NCBI GenBank assembly: GCA_900769645.1
Contig: CAAGHI010000056.1
Coordinates: forward strand, 24,397-88,396
Direction: 5' to 3'
From: Candidatus Gastranaerophilales bacterium
GTDB taxonomy: Bacteria > Cyanobacteriota > Vampirovibrionia > Gastranaerophilales > Gastranaerophilaceae
Length of the DNA stretch: 64,000 nucleotides
Every line of letters starts with the position of its first letter. Position 1 is the stretch's first letter. The notes under the pieces are model-generated. The model saw only the letters and a program-made list of their open reading frames with translations. It did no database searches and was not told the origin of the DNA. Position numbers and translations under genes: made by a program. Below are positions 1-8,893 of this stretch, piece by piece.

Positions 1-477
1 CGGAAAAATGATTTAAACTATCGTTTAATGAATTTGACCAGAAAGTTGTCAGACTTGCAGCAATATGCAGCAAATATTGGTGATGGATCTGTGTCAATGA
101 GCGATATGATGAATACTCCGGGCTCAATGTTTAATCGTCAATTAATGTTTATGCAGTATTCGCATAATGCGGCATTGTTTGGAGCAAATCAACAAATGCA
201 GATGATGCAACCGCAAATAATGATGCAAATGCAGCAAATGCAAGATCCTAATATGCAGGCTATGTATCAAAATTGGATTTTCAAAAGTCTTTATAATCAG
301 CAACGAGAACAAATTGGGAAACAAGAAGCTAAACTTCTTAATGAACAAGAAAAACAAATTCAAGCGGAAAAGGCTAAGATTGAAACTCAATTGAAGTTGT
401 TAGACCAAGAATATGAAGCTTGTAAAGAGGCCGAAAGTAAAGGCGCTGAGCAGTTGAAACCTAGTTTCACAGCTTAA
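1..477 (+). CDS. Met/Gln-rich orphan protein, 5' end possibly outside window
   Basis: No known family is recognised. The frame is open back to base 1, so the gene may begin upstream; the first ATG in view is at 28 and has no clear Shine-Dalgarno sequence. The product is rich in Met and Gln (repeats such as QMQMMQPQIMMQMQQMQ), followed by a charged segment predicted to be coiled coil (residues about 95-135), and ends in KPSFTA. The PSFT ending resembles short motifs in other orphan proteins of this window, and the Met-rich composition resembles the protein at 61,940-62,785. A terminator follows. Role unknown; a structural or surface-associated protein is possible but unsupported. Confidence 0.6.
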   Translation, partial: RKNDLNYRLMNLTRKLSDLQQYAANIGDGSVSMSDMMNTPGSMFNRQLMFMQYSHNAALFGANQQMQMMQPQIMMQMQQMQDPNMQAMYQNWIFKSLYNQQREQIGKQEAKLLNEQEKQIQAEKAKIETQLKLLDQEYEACKEAESKGAEQLKPSFTA

Positions 478-533
478 TAGCTCATAGTTCTTAAATTTAC
501 CTAAATTAATTCCTATCCTTAACTAACCTGTTA

Positions 534-563
534 AAGGGTTCACTAAACTGCGAGCCCTTTTTT
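534..563 (+). terminator. Rho-independent terminator
   Basis: Stem AAGGGTTC/GAGCCCTT (534-541 with 552-559, one G-U pair) followed by a T run. It ends the transcript of the orphan gene just upstream. Confidence 0.75.
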
Positions 564-568
564 CATGT

Positions 569-1078
569 TTAAACCAAAATTATTTCCTCAATTTTTATGT
601 CAAACTCTTCGTGTGGAAGATTTTTAACAAAAAGCTTTTTAAAAACAACTGTTATTGTTTTTATATTTGGGTTTTCAGCGAGAAATCTATCGTAAAATCC
701 GCCGCCATAGCCGAGTCGATAACCTTTTTCATCTGCCATCAAGGCAGGAACGATTGCAAGATTTATTTGTTTTGGATTAATCGGATTTGAGCAAGGTTCG
801 CAAATATTTAAGTTGGATTTTATTAGTTTATCTTCTTTTTTGTAAGGACAAATTTGAAGTTCTTTTTCGCAAACTTTTGGCAGAAAAAAGTTTTTATCAT
901 CGTTTAATAATTCAAGAAAATTAAATTCATATTTTAGTGGGTGAAAAATTAAAATATTTTCAGAATTTTTATAAAGTAAACTTTGCCGAACTCTACTGTT
1001 TGCAATAGAATTCGCATTTTTTGAAGACAAATTTTTTCTAATATCTTTTGCGTATTTTCTCAAAGAATTTTTGTCCAT
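569..1078 (-). CDS. ygfA: 5-formyltetrahydrofolate cyclo-ligase
   Basis: Converts 5-formyl-THF to 5,10-methenyl-THF with ATP in the cytoplasm, recycling a folate storage form. The family signature GYGGGFYDRFL lies at about residues 122-132, and the N-terminal basic helix (RKYAKDIRKNL) is typical of the ATP-binding part. At 169 aa it is slightly shorter than the usual 180-200 aa. The start is the ATG at 1078. A TATAAT box (1085-1090, minus strand) lies only 6 nt upstream, with TTGTTA 17 nt further, so the mRNA is probably leaderless. The folate genes folC (4162) and folE2 (58,717) are elsewhere in the window, not in an operon with it. Confidence 0.9.
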   Translation of the reverse strand: MDKNSLRKYAKDIRKNLSSKNANSIANSRVRQSLLYKNSENILIFHPLKYEFNFLELLNDDKNFFLPKVCEKELQICPYKKEDKLIKSNLNICEPCSNPINPKQINLAIVPALMADEKGYRLGYGGGFYDRFLAENPNIKTITVVFKKLFVKNLPHEEFDIKIEEIILV

Positions 1079-1084
1079 AAGTTG

Positions 1085-1113
1085 ATTATACTATGCAAAA
1101 AAAATCTTAACAA
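1085..1113 (-). promoter_or_regulatory. promoter of ygfA, leaderless geometry
   Basis: On the minus strand TTGTTA (1108-1113), a 17-nt spacer, then TATAAT (1085-1090). The ATG at 1078 is at the expected transcription start. Confidence 0.6.
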
Positions 1114-1194
1114 ATTCTTAAACTGTTTTTGTAAACAAATTACTTGTAAAAAAATTTTTCCCATGGCATAATCTAGTTATTGGAAAGGCTAGTC

Positions 1195-1836
1195 ATGGCA
1201 AATATTTTAGTATATTTACTCGATGGAAAAATTTATATCAACTTAACTAATAGATGTACAAATGACTGTATTTTTTGCCTTAGAAAAGACAAAGACGACG
1301 TTGTCGGTCAAACTTTATGGTTGGACGATGAAAATTCAACTGCCGACGATGTTATAAAACAGTTTGAATTGAAACGAAATGAACTCCTTACAACTCACAA
1401 TTTACCGTTCAAGGAAGTTATTTTCTGTGGTTACGGTGAACCGATGTTGAAGTTTGATGTAATGAAGCAAGTGGCAAAATATATTAAAGACAAATACCCT
1501 GAAGCTAAGATTAGAGTAAATACAAACGGGCATGCAAATTACGTTTATAAGAAGAATGTTGTACCGGAATGCAAAGGACTTATTGATGAATTTTCCGTAA
1601 GTTTGAATGGTTCAACAAAAGAAGAGTATGACGAGCTTTCTCAACCGAGGTTTGATGAAGCTTATGAAGAAATGAAAAAATTCATTAAAGCTTGCTCTGA
1701 TGAAGGTATTTCTGTTGTTGCAAGTGTTGTAGAAGGTTACAAAGGCAGACATCTGGATTTGGAAAAATGCGAAGAAATTGCAAAAAGCTTAGGTGCAAAA
1801 TTCAGAGTCAGAGAATGGATTAAAAACGGATATTAA
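1195..1836 (+). CDS. radical SAM protein, TatD-associated type
   Basis: Radical SAM enzyme with the cluster motif CTNDCIFC (CX3CX2C) near residue 20 and a GYGEP motif (about residue 82) of the SAM-binding strand. The opening YLLDGKIYINLTNRC matches the small family called radical SAM protein, TatD family-associated, as I recall it. Substrate unknown. The ATG at 1195 is preferred because GGAAAGG precedes it at a good distance; an upstream TTG at 1180 overlaps that site. No tatD gene is visible nearby, so the usual linkage is not kept here. It is followed 44 nt later by the acyl-CoA synthetase gene. Confidence 0.8.
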   Translation: MANILVYLLDGKIYINLTNRCTNDCIFCLRKDKDDVVGQTLWLDDENSTADDVIKQFELKRNELLTTHNLPFKEVIFCGYGEPMLKFDVMKQVAKYIKDKYPEAKIRVNTNGHANYVYKKNVVPECKGLIDEFSVSLNGSTKEEYDELSQPRFDEAYEEMKKFIKACSDEGISVVASVVEGYKGRHLDLEKCEEIAKSLGAKFRVREWIKNGY

Positions 1837-1880
1837 TAATATAATTTATTTATAAAACTGACCAAAAGAAAGGAAAAAAC

Positions 1881-4040
1881 ATGAACATTTTAGACAAAAT
1901 CATGAAACCAAAATCAATTGCGGTTATTGGTGCGTCAACAAAAGAACACACTATCGGTTCTGATATCATGAAAAGATTACAGGAATACAATTTCAACGGT
2001 AAAATTTATCCTGTAAACCCAAAAGGTGGAATTATTGAAGGACTTCAAGCATATACTTCTGTTTTGGAAGTTCCTGGTGAAGTAGACTTGGCTATCATCG
2101 TTGTTAATGCTAAATTTGTATTATCAACAATTGACCAATGTCACGAAAAAGGCATTAAAGGTCTTTGTATCATCACTGCCGGCTTCAAAGAAACTGGTAA
2201 AGAAGGTGCTGAAGTTGAAAAACAATTAGTAGAAAAAATTAAAGAATATGGTATGAGATGTGTTGGTCCTAACTGCTTAGGTGTTGTAAATACTCACCCT
2301 GACGTTAGAATGGACGGCTGCTTTGCAGAATCTCTTCCTGAACGTGGAAACATCGGTTTCGTATCTCAATCAGGTGCTTTAGGTGGCGGTATTTTGAACA
2401 TTTTGAAAGACCTTAACCTTGGTTTTGCACAATTCATTTCAATCGGTAACCAAGCTGATGTAAACGCTGAAACAGCTCTTGAATACTGGGAAAACGATGA
2501 AGACGTTAAACAAATTTTGTTGTACATGGAATCAATTCAAGATCCTGCAAACTTCAGAAAATTAGCTACAAGAATTACTAAGAAAAAACCTATCTTGGCT
2601 TTGAAATCTGGTAGATCTGCTGCTGGTGCTTCTGCTGCATCATCTCACACAGGTTCATTGGCTGGAGCTGATAAAGCTGCTGCAGCATTGTTACACCAAT
2701 CAGGTATTATCAGAGAATTCTCTTTGAAAAACTTGTTTGCTACAGCTAAAGTATTCTCAACTTGCCCTATTCCAAAAGGCGATAGAGTTGCTATTATCAC
2801 AAACTCAGGTGGCCCTGGTATCATGGCTACAGATGCTGTTTGCGAATACGGTATGCAAATGGCAAAATTGACAGATGCAACAAAAGATAAATTAAGAAGC
2901 TTCTTGCCTGCTGCTGCATCAGTTAAAAACCCTGTTGATATGATTGCTTCTGCTCCAATCGAACACTACAAGCAAACATTGGAAACAGTTATCGCTGATG
3001 AAAACGTTGATATGATTATTACAATCTATCTTCCATTCTTGGGCTTGAAAGATATCGATGTTGCTAAAGCTTTGATGGAAATTAAAGCTGAACACCCTGA
3101 AAAACCGGTTATCGGCGTATTCATGACTAAGAGCGATTTCTTCACAAAACTTTCTGATATGAAAGTTAATATGCCATTCTTTATGTATGCAGAAGAAGCT
3201 GCTGATGGCTTGAACAGATTGAATGAACAAAGACTTTGGATTGAAAAACCTGAAGGAAAAGTTCCTTGCTATTCAGATGTTGACAAAGCTAAAGTTGACA
3301 GCATTATCAAAAACGCATTGAAAGAAAACAGAGCTCAATTGACAACTCTTGAATCAATCGATGTATTGCAAGCATACGGTATCAGAGCTTGTAAATATGG
3401 TTTGGCAACAAACGAAGAAGAAGTTGTTAGCCTAGGTAATTCAATCGGCTACCCTGTAGTTATGAAAATGACTTCAAAAACAACATCTCACAAAACAGAT
3501 GTTGGCGGCGTTGTTGTAAACATCAAATCAGAAGAACAATTGAGAAAAGAATACAAAGGACTTCTTGAAAGATTGGAAGCTAAAGGCTTGTTAGAAGGTC
3601 TTGAAGGTGTAATCATTCAAGAAATGGTTAAAGGTTCTCGTGAAATGGTTTGTGGTATCGCAACAGATCCTCAATACGGTCCTATGATGATGTTCGGTTT
3701 AGGCGGCGTATTCGTAGAAGTTATGAAAGACGTAACATTCAGAATTGCTCCTTTGACTGATACAGACGCTATGGATATGATTAAATCAGTTAAGGCTTAC
3801 AAACTTCTTGAAGGTGCAAGAGGAACAAAACCTGCTCAAATCGATCAAATCCAAGAAACATTGTTGAGATTATCTCAATTAGTAAACGACTACAAATTCA
3901 TTGATGAATTGGATATTAACCCATTGTTAATCTCTGAAACAACTGGTGAAGGAATTGCCGTTGACGGACGTATTAAAGTTAGATTGGAAGAAGCAAAAGA
4001 AGCTCTAGCTTGCAATTGCGAAGCTTGCTCTTGCTGCTAA
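1881..4040 (+). CDS. ADP-forming acetyl/acyl-CoA synthetase, fused alpha-beta
   Basis: NDP-forming acyl-CoA synthetase that interconverts acyl-CoA + ADP + Pi with acid + CoA + ATP, giving substrate-level ATP in fermentation. The N-terminal half has the CoA-binding Rossmann domain (IAVIGAS, residues about 13-19) and the succinyl-CoA synthetase-like ligase domain with the phospho-His motif SSHTGSLAG. The C-terminal half is an ATP-grasp domain (VVMKMTSKTTSHKTDVGGV). No GNAT domain is present, so this is not a Pat-type acetyltransferase. At 719 aa it matches the fused form. The extreme C-terminus ends in CNCEACSCC, unusual for the family. Ribosome binding site AAAGGAAA precedes the ATG. Codon use looks more optimised than in neighbours, suggesting high expression. 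Confidence 0.88.
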   Translation: MNILDKIMKPKSIAVIGASTKEHTIGSDIMKRLQEYNFNGKIYPVNPKGGIIEGLQAYTSVLEVPGEVDLAIIVVNAKFVLSTIDQCHEKGIKGLCIITAGFKETGKEGAEVEKQLVEKIKEYGMRCVGPNCLGVVNTHPDVRMDGCFAESLPERGNIGFVSQSGALGGGILNILKDLNLGFAQFISIGNQADVNAETALEYWENDEDVKQILLYMESIQDPANFRKLATRITKKKPILALKSGRSAAGASAASSHTGSLAGADKAAAALLHQSGIIREFSLKNLFATAKVFSTCPIPKGDRVAIITNSGGPGIMATDAVCEYGMQMAKLTDATKDKLRSFLPAAASVKNPVDMIASAPIEHYKQTLETVIADENVDMIITIYLPFLGLKDIDVAKALMEIKAEHPEKPVIGVFMTKSDFFTKLSDMKVNMPFFMYAEEAADGLNRLNEQRLWIEKPEGKVPCYSDVDKAKVDSIIKNALKENRAQLTTLESIDVLQAYGIRACKYGLATNEEEVVSLGNSIGYPVVMKMTSKTTSHKTDVGGVVVNIKSEEQLRKEYKGLLERLEAKGLLEGLEGVIIQEMVKGSREMVCGIATDPQYGPMMMFGLGGVFVEVMKDVTFRIAPLTDTDAMDMIKSVKAYKLLEGARGTKPAQIDQIQETLLRLSQLVNDYKFIDELDINPLLISETTGEGIAVDGRIKVRLEEAKEALACNCEACSCC

Positions 4041-4067
4041 TCAAATTTGATTTTGATAGAATGGTAA

Positions 4068-4103
4068 AAAACGATGTCTTTGTAAAAAGACATCGTTTTT
4101 TTA
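4068..4103 (+). terminator. Rho-independent terminator
   Basis: Stem ACGATGTCTT (4071-4080) with AAGACATCGT (4087-4096), flanked by an A run and a T run. It ends the acyl-CoA synthetase transcript. Confidence 0.9.
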
Positions 4104-4161
4104 TGTTCTGGGGAATATGATTATTATTGAATTTGATTTATGTTTGATTTAACCTCGTTGT

Positions 4162-5322
4162 ATGAAAAAGACGTATGATGAAGCGGTAAAATTGTTGACT
4201 TCGCAAGGAAAATTTTATATAAATCTTGGACTTGAGAGAATTTCTGCAGTTTTGGAACTTCTAGGAAATCCGCAGGATAATTTGAAATGTATTCACGTTG
4301 CAGGAACGAACGGGAAAGGTTCTGTTTGCGCAATTATTGCAACAATTTTGGATAAAGCCGGAATTAAAGTCGGGCTCTACACAAGTCCGCATATTTTTAA
4401 TTATACCGAGAGAATTCAGATAAACGGCTGCGATATTTCAAAAGACGATTTTGCAAAATATGTGTTTGAGGTTTGTGAAATCGCTGACAAAAACGAAATT
4501 CATCTTACAGAGTTTGAAATTTTAACAGCTGTTATGTTCAAATATTTTTCTGATAAAAATGTAGATGTTATTGTGTTGGAAACCGGTTTGGGCGGGCGAT
4601 TTGACGCTACAAATGTTATAAAGAAAAATTTTTGTTCAATAATTACTCACATTGATTTGGATCATACGGAAAGGCTTGGAAATACTCGTTCTAAAATAGC
4701 GTTTGAAAAAGCCGGAATTATTAAGCCGGATTGTCCTGTTTTCACATCTGAGGGCTATGAGGAAATCAAAGATCGAGCAGATGAGTTGAATTCTTTGTTT
4801 GTAATGGTTGCGCCGTTTGAGGATACAACTAATTTGGCGTTGAAGGGAACTTGTCAGCAAGCAAATTTGTCGCTTGCGCTTGCTGCGGTTCGATTTTTGT
4901 TTAAACAAATCCCTGAACAGACAATTCAAGAGGCGTTGAGTGAGGTTAAGCACCCTTGTCGTTTTCAACTGTGTCAGGAAGATTTGATAATTGATGCGTC
5001 GCACAATCCAAATGGTGCAATGGCGCTTCGTGAAAGTTTAGATTTTTATTACCCGAATAAGCGTCGTTGCTTCGTTTTTGGGTGTTTGAAAAATAAAGAT
5101 TACAAGCAGATGATGGAGATTTTATTTTCGCAAGGTGATGAAATTTATTTTTATCATTTTAGTAATCCAAATTCTTGCACAGTTGAAGAATTACAGGCTG
5201 TGTGTGAATTTTCGTCACATAAATTTAAGTCCCTAGACGAATTGCCTAAGGACTGTTTGAAAATTATTTGTGGTTCTTTTTATATGCTTAATGAGATTGT
5301 GCCTGAACATCTTGTTCGTTAG
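4162..5322 (+). CDS. folC: folylpolyglutamate / dihydrofolate synthase
   Basis: Adds glutamate to dihydropteroate and/or folates using ATP. The Mur ligase-type P-loop AGTNGKGS is at residues 47-54, followed by GLYTSPH and the ETGLGGRFDATN motif typical of FolC. Length 386 aa is slightly short for the family (about 420). The 3' end overlaps the convergent glycosyltransferase gene by 35 bp. No strong ribosome binding site is visible before the ATG at 4162; an upstream promoter was not resolved. Confidence 0.92.
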   Translation: MKKTYDEAVKLLTSQGKFYINLGLERISAVLELLGNPQDNLKCIHVAGTNGKGSVCAIIATILDKAGIKVGLYTSPHIFNYTERIQINGCDISKDDFAKYVFEVCEIADKNEIHLTEFEILTAVMFKYFSDKNVDVIVLETGLGGRFDATNVIKKNFCSIITHIDLDHTERLGNTRSKIAFEKAGIIKPDCPVFTSEGYEEIKDRADELNSLFVMVAPFEDTTNLALKGTCQQANLSLALAAVRFLFKQIPEQTIQEALSEVKHPCRFQLCQEDLIIDASHNPNGAMALRESLDFYYPNKRRCFVFGCLKNKDYKQMMEILFSQGDEIYFYHFSNPNSCTVEELQAVCEFSSHKFKSLDELPKDCLKIICGSFYMLNEIVPEHLVR

Positions 5323-6862
5323 CCATTTCTTCAAGTAAATTTGTAACCTTTGCCGGCTCAAAATCTGTACAAGAATTCCAGATGAGTGTCGGTTTTTGAC
5401 CTGTAATTGATGGGCTTGGGTAATCGCTGTTACAGAAGCCTTTCAGCATATTTGTTGTGCCATCAACGTTTGACGTAAAGTATTTGCAGCAACTGCAAAT
5501 TTTTAGGACAAAGCCGTAGTCGTAAAGCTTTTGACGGATTTCTTGAAGCGCATCAATCATTCTCAAATGGCGACCTGTCACGAATTTTTTGTTTTTGTAC
5601 ATAAACTTAACTCTTGCCAAACCGCATTCTGAGATGAATTCAAGCTTACAAGGAACTTCTTTGCCAGCCATATTTCTCGCAAATGTTTCTATAACAAGTT
5701 TTTCTGTGCCTTCTTCCAATTCTTCTTTTTGAGTAATCTTAGCTCTAATAACTCTTACAGGTGGAAGGTTTTTAATGATGTGGCAGAGCGAATAAATCGG
5801 ATATAGGCATAACAACATGATTTCTCTAAATCTCAATTTTGAGTTAATCAGGCTTATTCCAAAACCTGCAACCAAAATCAAGAATGTGAAAAATACGATT
5901 TTAAAATCAACAAAGAAATAATATCTGTAAGAATGCTTCATTACTGCCGCATATACAAGCAAAACCAGCCAAATATTTGGGTTTAGTAATGAAAATGTAT
6001 GTTCTGCAAATATCGGGTTTTTCAAGTTGATTTGTGTAAAGCAATTTTTGAACAAATCAAGTCTTGATGATAGACGAGGCTTTCTAAACTCGTAATTTGC
6101 CGTGTCTACATAAGTTTGGATATTTGGGTTGTATGTGCAAGGACATTTGATTTTTGAAAGCAACATACTATATTTTAATTCGCAATTGATATCTTTAAAA
6201 TCAACCGAACCAACTTGATCTACAAGGTCTTTTTTAATAACAAAAACACCTGAATCTGCGCTTGCTGCAAGTCCAAACAATGAACGAGCTTTTCGCATAA
6301 AATTCATGTGATATTTTTGATAAGCAGCTTTGATTTTGTCAACAAGTCCAAGATTGTCTGTAATAATAAGTGTTTCACCTGATAAAACACTATGTTTTAC
6401 AAGCCCAGAGTTAATTGCGGTCAAAAAGTTTGCCGGAATGCTTCTGTCTGCGTCGATAAATACGTAGGAATCAATTGTCTGATCTTTTGAAAGACGTTCG
6501 ATTAGCATTGAAACAGCCTGATCTTTGCCAACAGTGCCGACATCTTTTATATTTATAAGGTTTACGAAACCGTCATTTTCAAAAAGTTGTTCAGAACCGT
6601 CAGAACAGTTATCCAAAATTACAAAAACTCTGAAATTGTTAATCGGGTAATCCTGCATTTTTAACTCTTTTATGAGGTTATCGAGTGTAATTCTGTTGTT
6701 TCTAGCATAAATTACAACCGCAAGATTGTCTTTTTCTTCGTATTGAGAGTAGCGTTTTTCAATCTTGAACGGCTTGTCGTTAAGGTTTCTGATAGCCAAA
6801 GCTAAGAAGTATAACGAATATATTGCGATATAAATATATAAAATGTCTAAAATTAATTCCAT
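5288..6862 (-). CDS. membrane-associated family 2 glycosyltransferase
   Basis: GT-A glycosyltransferase, likely processive or cell-envelope directed. An N-terminal membrane helix (residues about 5-22) precedes the GT2 domain: the nucleotide-binding start NLAVVIYARN, the donor-site acid in VFIDADRSIP, and an acceptor region. At least two helices follow (about residues 296-345). After these comes a C-terminal domain of about 150 aa with a cysteine group (ICSCCKYF, then GFCNSDYPSP and WNSCTDF) that may bind metal; I do not recognise it. AAAGGAAG precedes the ATG at 6862. The gene is convergent with and overlaps folC by 35 bp. Confidence 0.78.
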   Translation of the reverse strand: MELILDILYIYIAIYSLYFLALAIRNLNDKPFKIEKRYSQYEEKDNLAVVIYARNNRITLDNLIKELKMQDYPINNFRVFVILDNCSDGSEQLFENDGFVNLINIKDVGTVGKDQAVSMLIERLSKDQTIDSYVFIDADRSIPANFLTAINSGLVKHSVLSGETLIITDNLGLVDKIKAAYQKYHMNFMRKARSLFGLAASADSGVFVIKKDLVDQVGSVDFKDINCELKYSMLLSKIKCPCTYNPNIQTYVDTANYEFRKPRLSSRLDLFKNCFTQINLKNPIFAEHTFSLLNPNIWLVLLVYAAVMKHSYRYYFFVDFKIVFFTFLILVAGFGISLINSKLRFREIMLLCLYPIYSLCHIIKNLPPVRVIRAKITQKEELEEGTEKLVIETFARNMAGKEVPCKLEFISECGLARVKFMYKNKKFVTGRHLRMIDALQEIRQKLYDYGFVLKICSCCKYFTSNVDGTTNMLKGFCNSDYPSPSITGQKPTLIWNSCTDFEPAKVTNLLEEMANEQDVQAQSH

Positions 6863-6953
6863 AATCTTCCTTTCACAATAACATTTTATTTAAAGATAGC
6901 ACAAAAATCCATTGAATGTAAACATTTATTAGTTTTTCAAAATTTGGTAATAT

Positions 6954-7880
6954 TTATGCTTTAATTCTGTGGCTTTCTTCAATTATATCCAACATTTCTT
7001 TTAGAATTTTGTTGTAAGGTGTCTGAATATTGTGTCTTTTGCCAAGTTCAATTATTGTACCGGCAAACATATCAACTTCTGTTTTTCGACCAGCTTCTAC
7101 ATCTTGAAGCATTGATGTTTTGCCTTCCGGAATCATTGTGTGCAAATGTTCAATGACTTCATCTATCAAAGTGTCAGTGCCTTTTACTCCTTCTGCTTTC
7201 GCAATTTGTTGCACTTCTTCGCAAATATTTTTTACAAATTCCATAGCTTTTTTGTTTGCCAAAAGTTCTCCAAAAGTCATTCTTAAAACCGCTGTTGTCT
7301 GGTTTGCGGCAACATTAAGCATATATTTTTGCCATAGTGAATGAATGATGTCGTTCGGAATTTCGAAGTTTATTCCGACTTTTTCAAAATAAATTTTTAC
7401 ACTTTCAACGTTTTCAGTATCTGTTTCATTTTCAGAACCGTAAACTATTGTATTTACGTCGTCGTGTGTGATTTGGCGCCCGATTCGGATTGCGCTGTGT
7501 CCGATAAAATATGAATAAAGCAACTTTTCTCTACCATAAGTTTCTGCGATAATTTTTTCGCTAGTTACTCCGTTAAGTAAAGACAAAATAATTGTTCCTT
7601 CGTGGACAAAGTTTTTGATATTTGTGATAACTTCTTGCAAACCATCGAATTTTGTTGCGATAATAATTAAATCTGCTTTAAAATCTGTAGCTTCCGGCAA
7701 AATGTAATTAAAATTCAATACTCTTCTATTGAATACTGTCGGATTTTTTTTGTATCTTTCTAAACGATTTTTATCAACCAAAATTCTCAAATTATCTGGG
7801 TTGAATTTTTCTATTTTATCAGCATAAATGCTGCCAACTGCACCAATTCCGCAAACTAATACTTTTTTAATTTTTTTCAT
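6954..7880 (-). CDS. panE: 2-dehydropantoate 2-reductase family protein
   Basis: NADPH-dependent reductase of the ketopantoate reductase family; the classical role is the second committed step of pantothenate synthesis. The N-terminal Rossmann motif is CGIGAVGS (residues about 10-17). The C-terminal helical domain has the family block WQKYMLNVAANQTTA with the catalytic-type Lys, and later TSMLQDVEAGRKTEVD. Length 308 aa is normal. No panB or panC is nearby, so the exact substrate is inferred from family only. A TAGAAT box (7887-7892, minus strand) lies 6 nt before the ATG at 7880, so the message is probably leaderless. Confidence 0.85.
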   Translation of the reverse strand: MKKIKKVLVCGIGAVGSIYADKIEKFNPDNLRILVDKNRLERYKKNPTVFNRRVLNFNYILPEATDFKADLIIIATKFDGLQEVITNIKNFVHEGTIILSLLNGVTSEKIIAETYGREKLLYSYFIGHSAIRIGRQITHDDVNTIVYGSENETDTENVESVKIYFEKVGINFEIPNDIIHSLWQKYMLNVAANQTTAVLRMTFGELLANKKAMEFVKNICEEVQQIAKAEGVKGTDTLIDEVIEHLHTMIPEGKTSMLQDVEAGRKTEVDMFAGTIIELGKRHNIQTPYNKILKEMLDIIEESHRIKA

Positions 7881-8035
7881 AGGTCTATTCTATCACACGA
7901 AAATTCAAATCGTAAGGATTTTTATAAAATTTTTATTTTGAATTTGTTAATAAATCTACATAATGCGCGATTTAATGGCAATTTGGGCGGTCAAAAATTC
8001 TTTATATATATGTAGTAGTGTAGTAATTAATAGTA

Positions 8036-8827
8036 GTGTCTATGGGATTTGGAATACCAAATGCGCTAAGTGTGGGCGCAATAAAACCAAATATTCGTGT
8101 CGAACAAAATAGGCTAAATCCTAGTTTTGCATCAGGTTTGCGTGCCGATACTTTTCAAAGTACGTCGGTAAATTATCTTGCGACAGAACACTATATTCAA
8201 AAAGCTATAAATAACAATCCTAAAATCCGCTCCATTGCAAAAAATTTTAACCCTGAAATGAGGTTAAATCTGGAAGAACTGCAAGATTTGATGCAAAATC
8301 ATGCGCAGGATACAAAAAATATAATTGGCGGAATTGCGGACAATTTGCCGTTTTCTCTGCGGAGTAAAGTAGATTTAAAAGAGCTTGAAGATGCGGCGTA
8401 TTTGCATGATGTCGGAAAAGTTCTTATTCCGTCTGATGTTTTGAATAAACCTGCAAAATTAAATGAGCAGGAAACAAAAATTATGCATTCGCATTCAGAA
8501 CTAAGTTATGAAATATTAAAAAATTCAAATTTAAGTGAAAAGACACTAAACTTAATCAGAAATCACCACCAAAATGCTAAAAAGACAGGGTACCCTTGGG
8601 TTGGAAAAGATTTTCGGGCAGATTTGAATTTACAAATTTTATCAACAGCGGATAAATATTCAGCTTTAACAGAAAAACGAATTTACAAAGAGCCTATGAG
8701 CCCAAAACAGGCGTTGACAATAATTTATCAAGATGTGAAAGAAGAAAAACTTCACCCGTTTGTATTCAAAGCATTAGTAAATTATGTAAATAAAATTAGT
8801 CCTGCTATTGAAAAATTAGAAGCTTAA
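8036..8827 (+). CDS. HD-GYP-like HD domain protein
   Basis: An HD phosphohydrolase domain occupies about residues 118-245. HD is seen in YLHDVGKVLIP, followed by HSHSELSYEIL, then HHQNAKKTGYP and ADKYSALTEKRIYKEPMS. This order is that of HD-GYP cyclic-di-GMP phosphodiesterases, with the HHE and DGxGYP positions altered, so activity on c-di-GMP is uncertain. The first 60 residues are unlike HD-GYP proteins and contain NPSFASG followed by DTFQ, a short motif shared with other orphan proteins of the window. The start may be GTG 8036 or ATG 8042; the region before has no clear ribosome binding site. Confidence 0.72.
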   Translation: MSMGFGIPNALSVGAIKPNIRVEQNRLNPSFASGLRADTFQSTSVNYLATEHYIQKAINNNPKIRSIAKNFNPEMRLNLEELQDLMQNHAQDTKNIIGGIADNLPFSLRSKVDLKELEDAAYLHDVGKVLIPSDVLNKPAKLNEQETKIMHSHSELSYEILKNSNLSEKTLNLIRNHHQNAKKTGYPWVGKDFRADLNLQILSTADKYSALTEKRIYKEPMSPKQALTIIYQDVKEEKLHPFVFKALVNYVNKISPAIEKLEA

Positions 8828-8893
8828 TATTCTTTTTATTTTTGAATTTGTTTGTGATAACATGATTTTGATAGAATAAAAGGAATATGAAAC

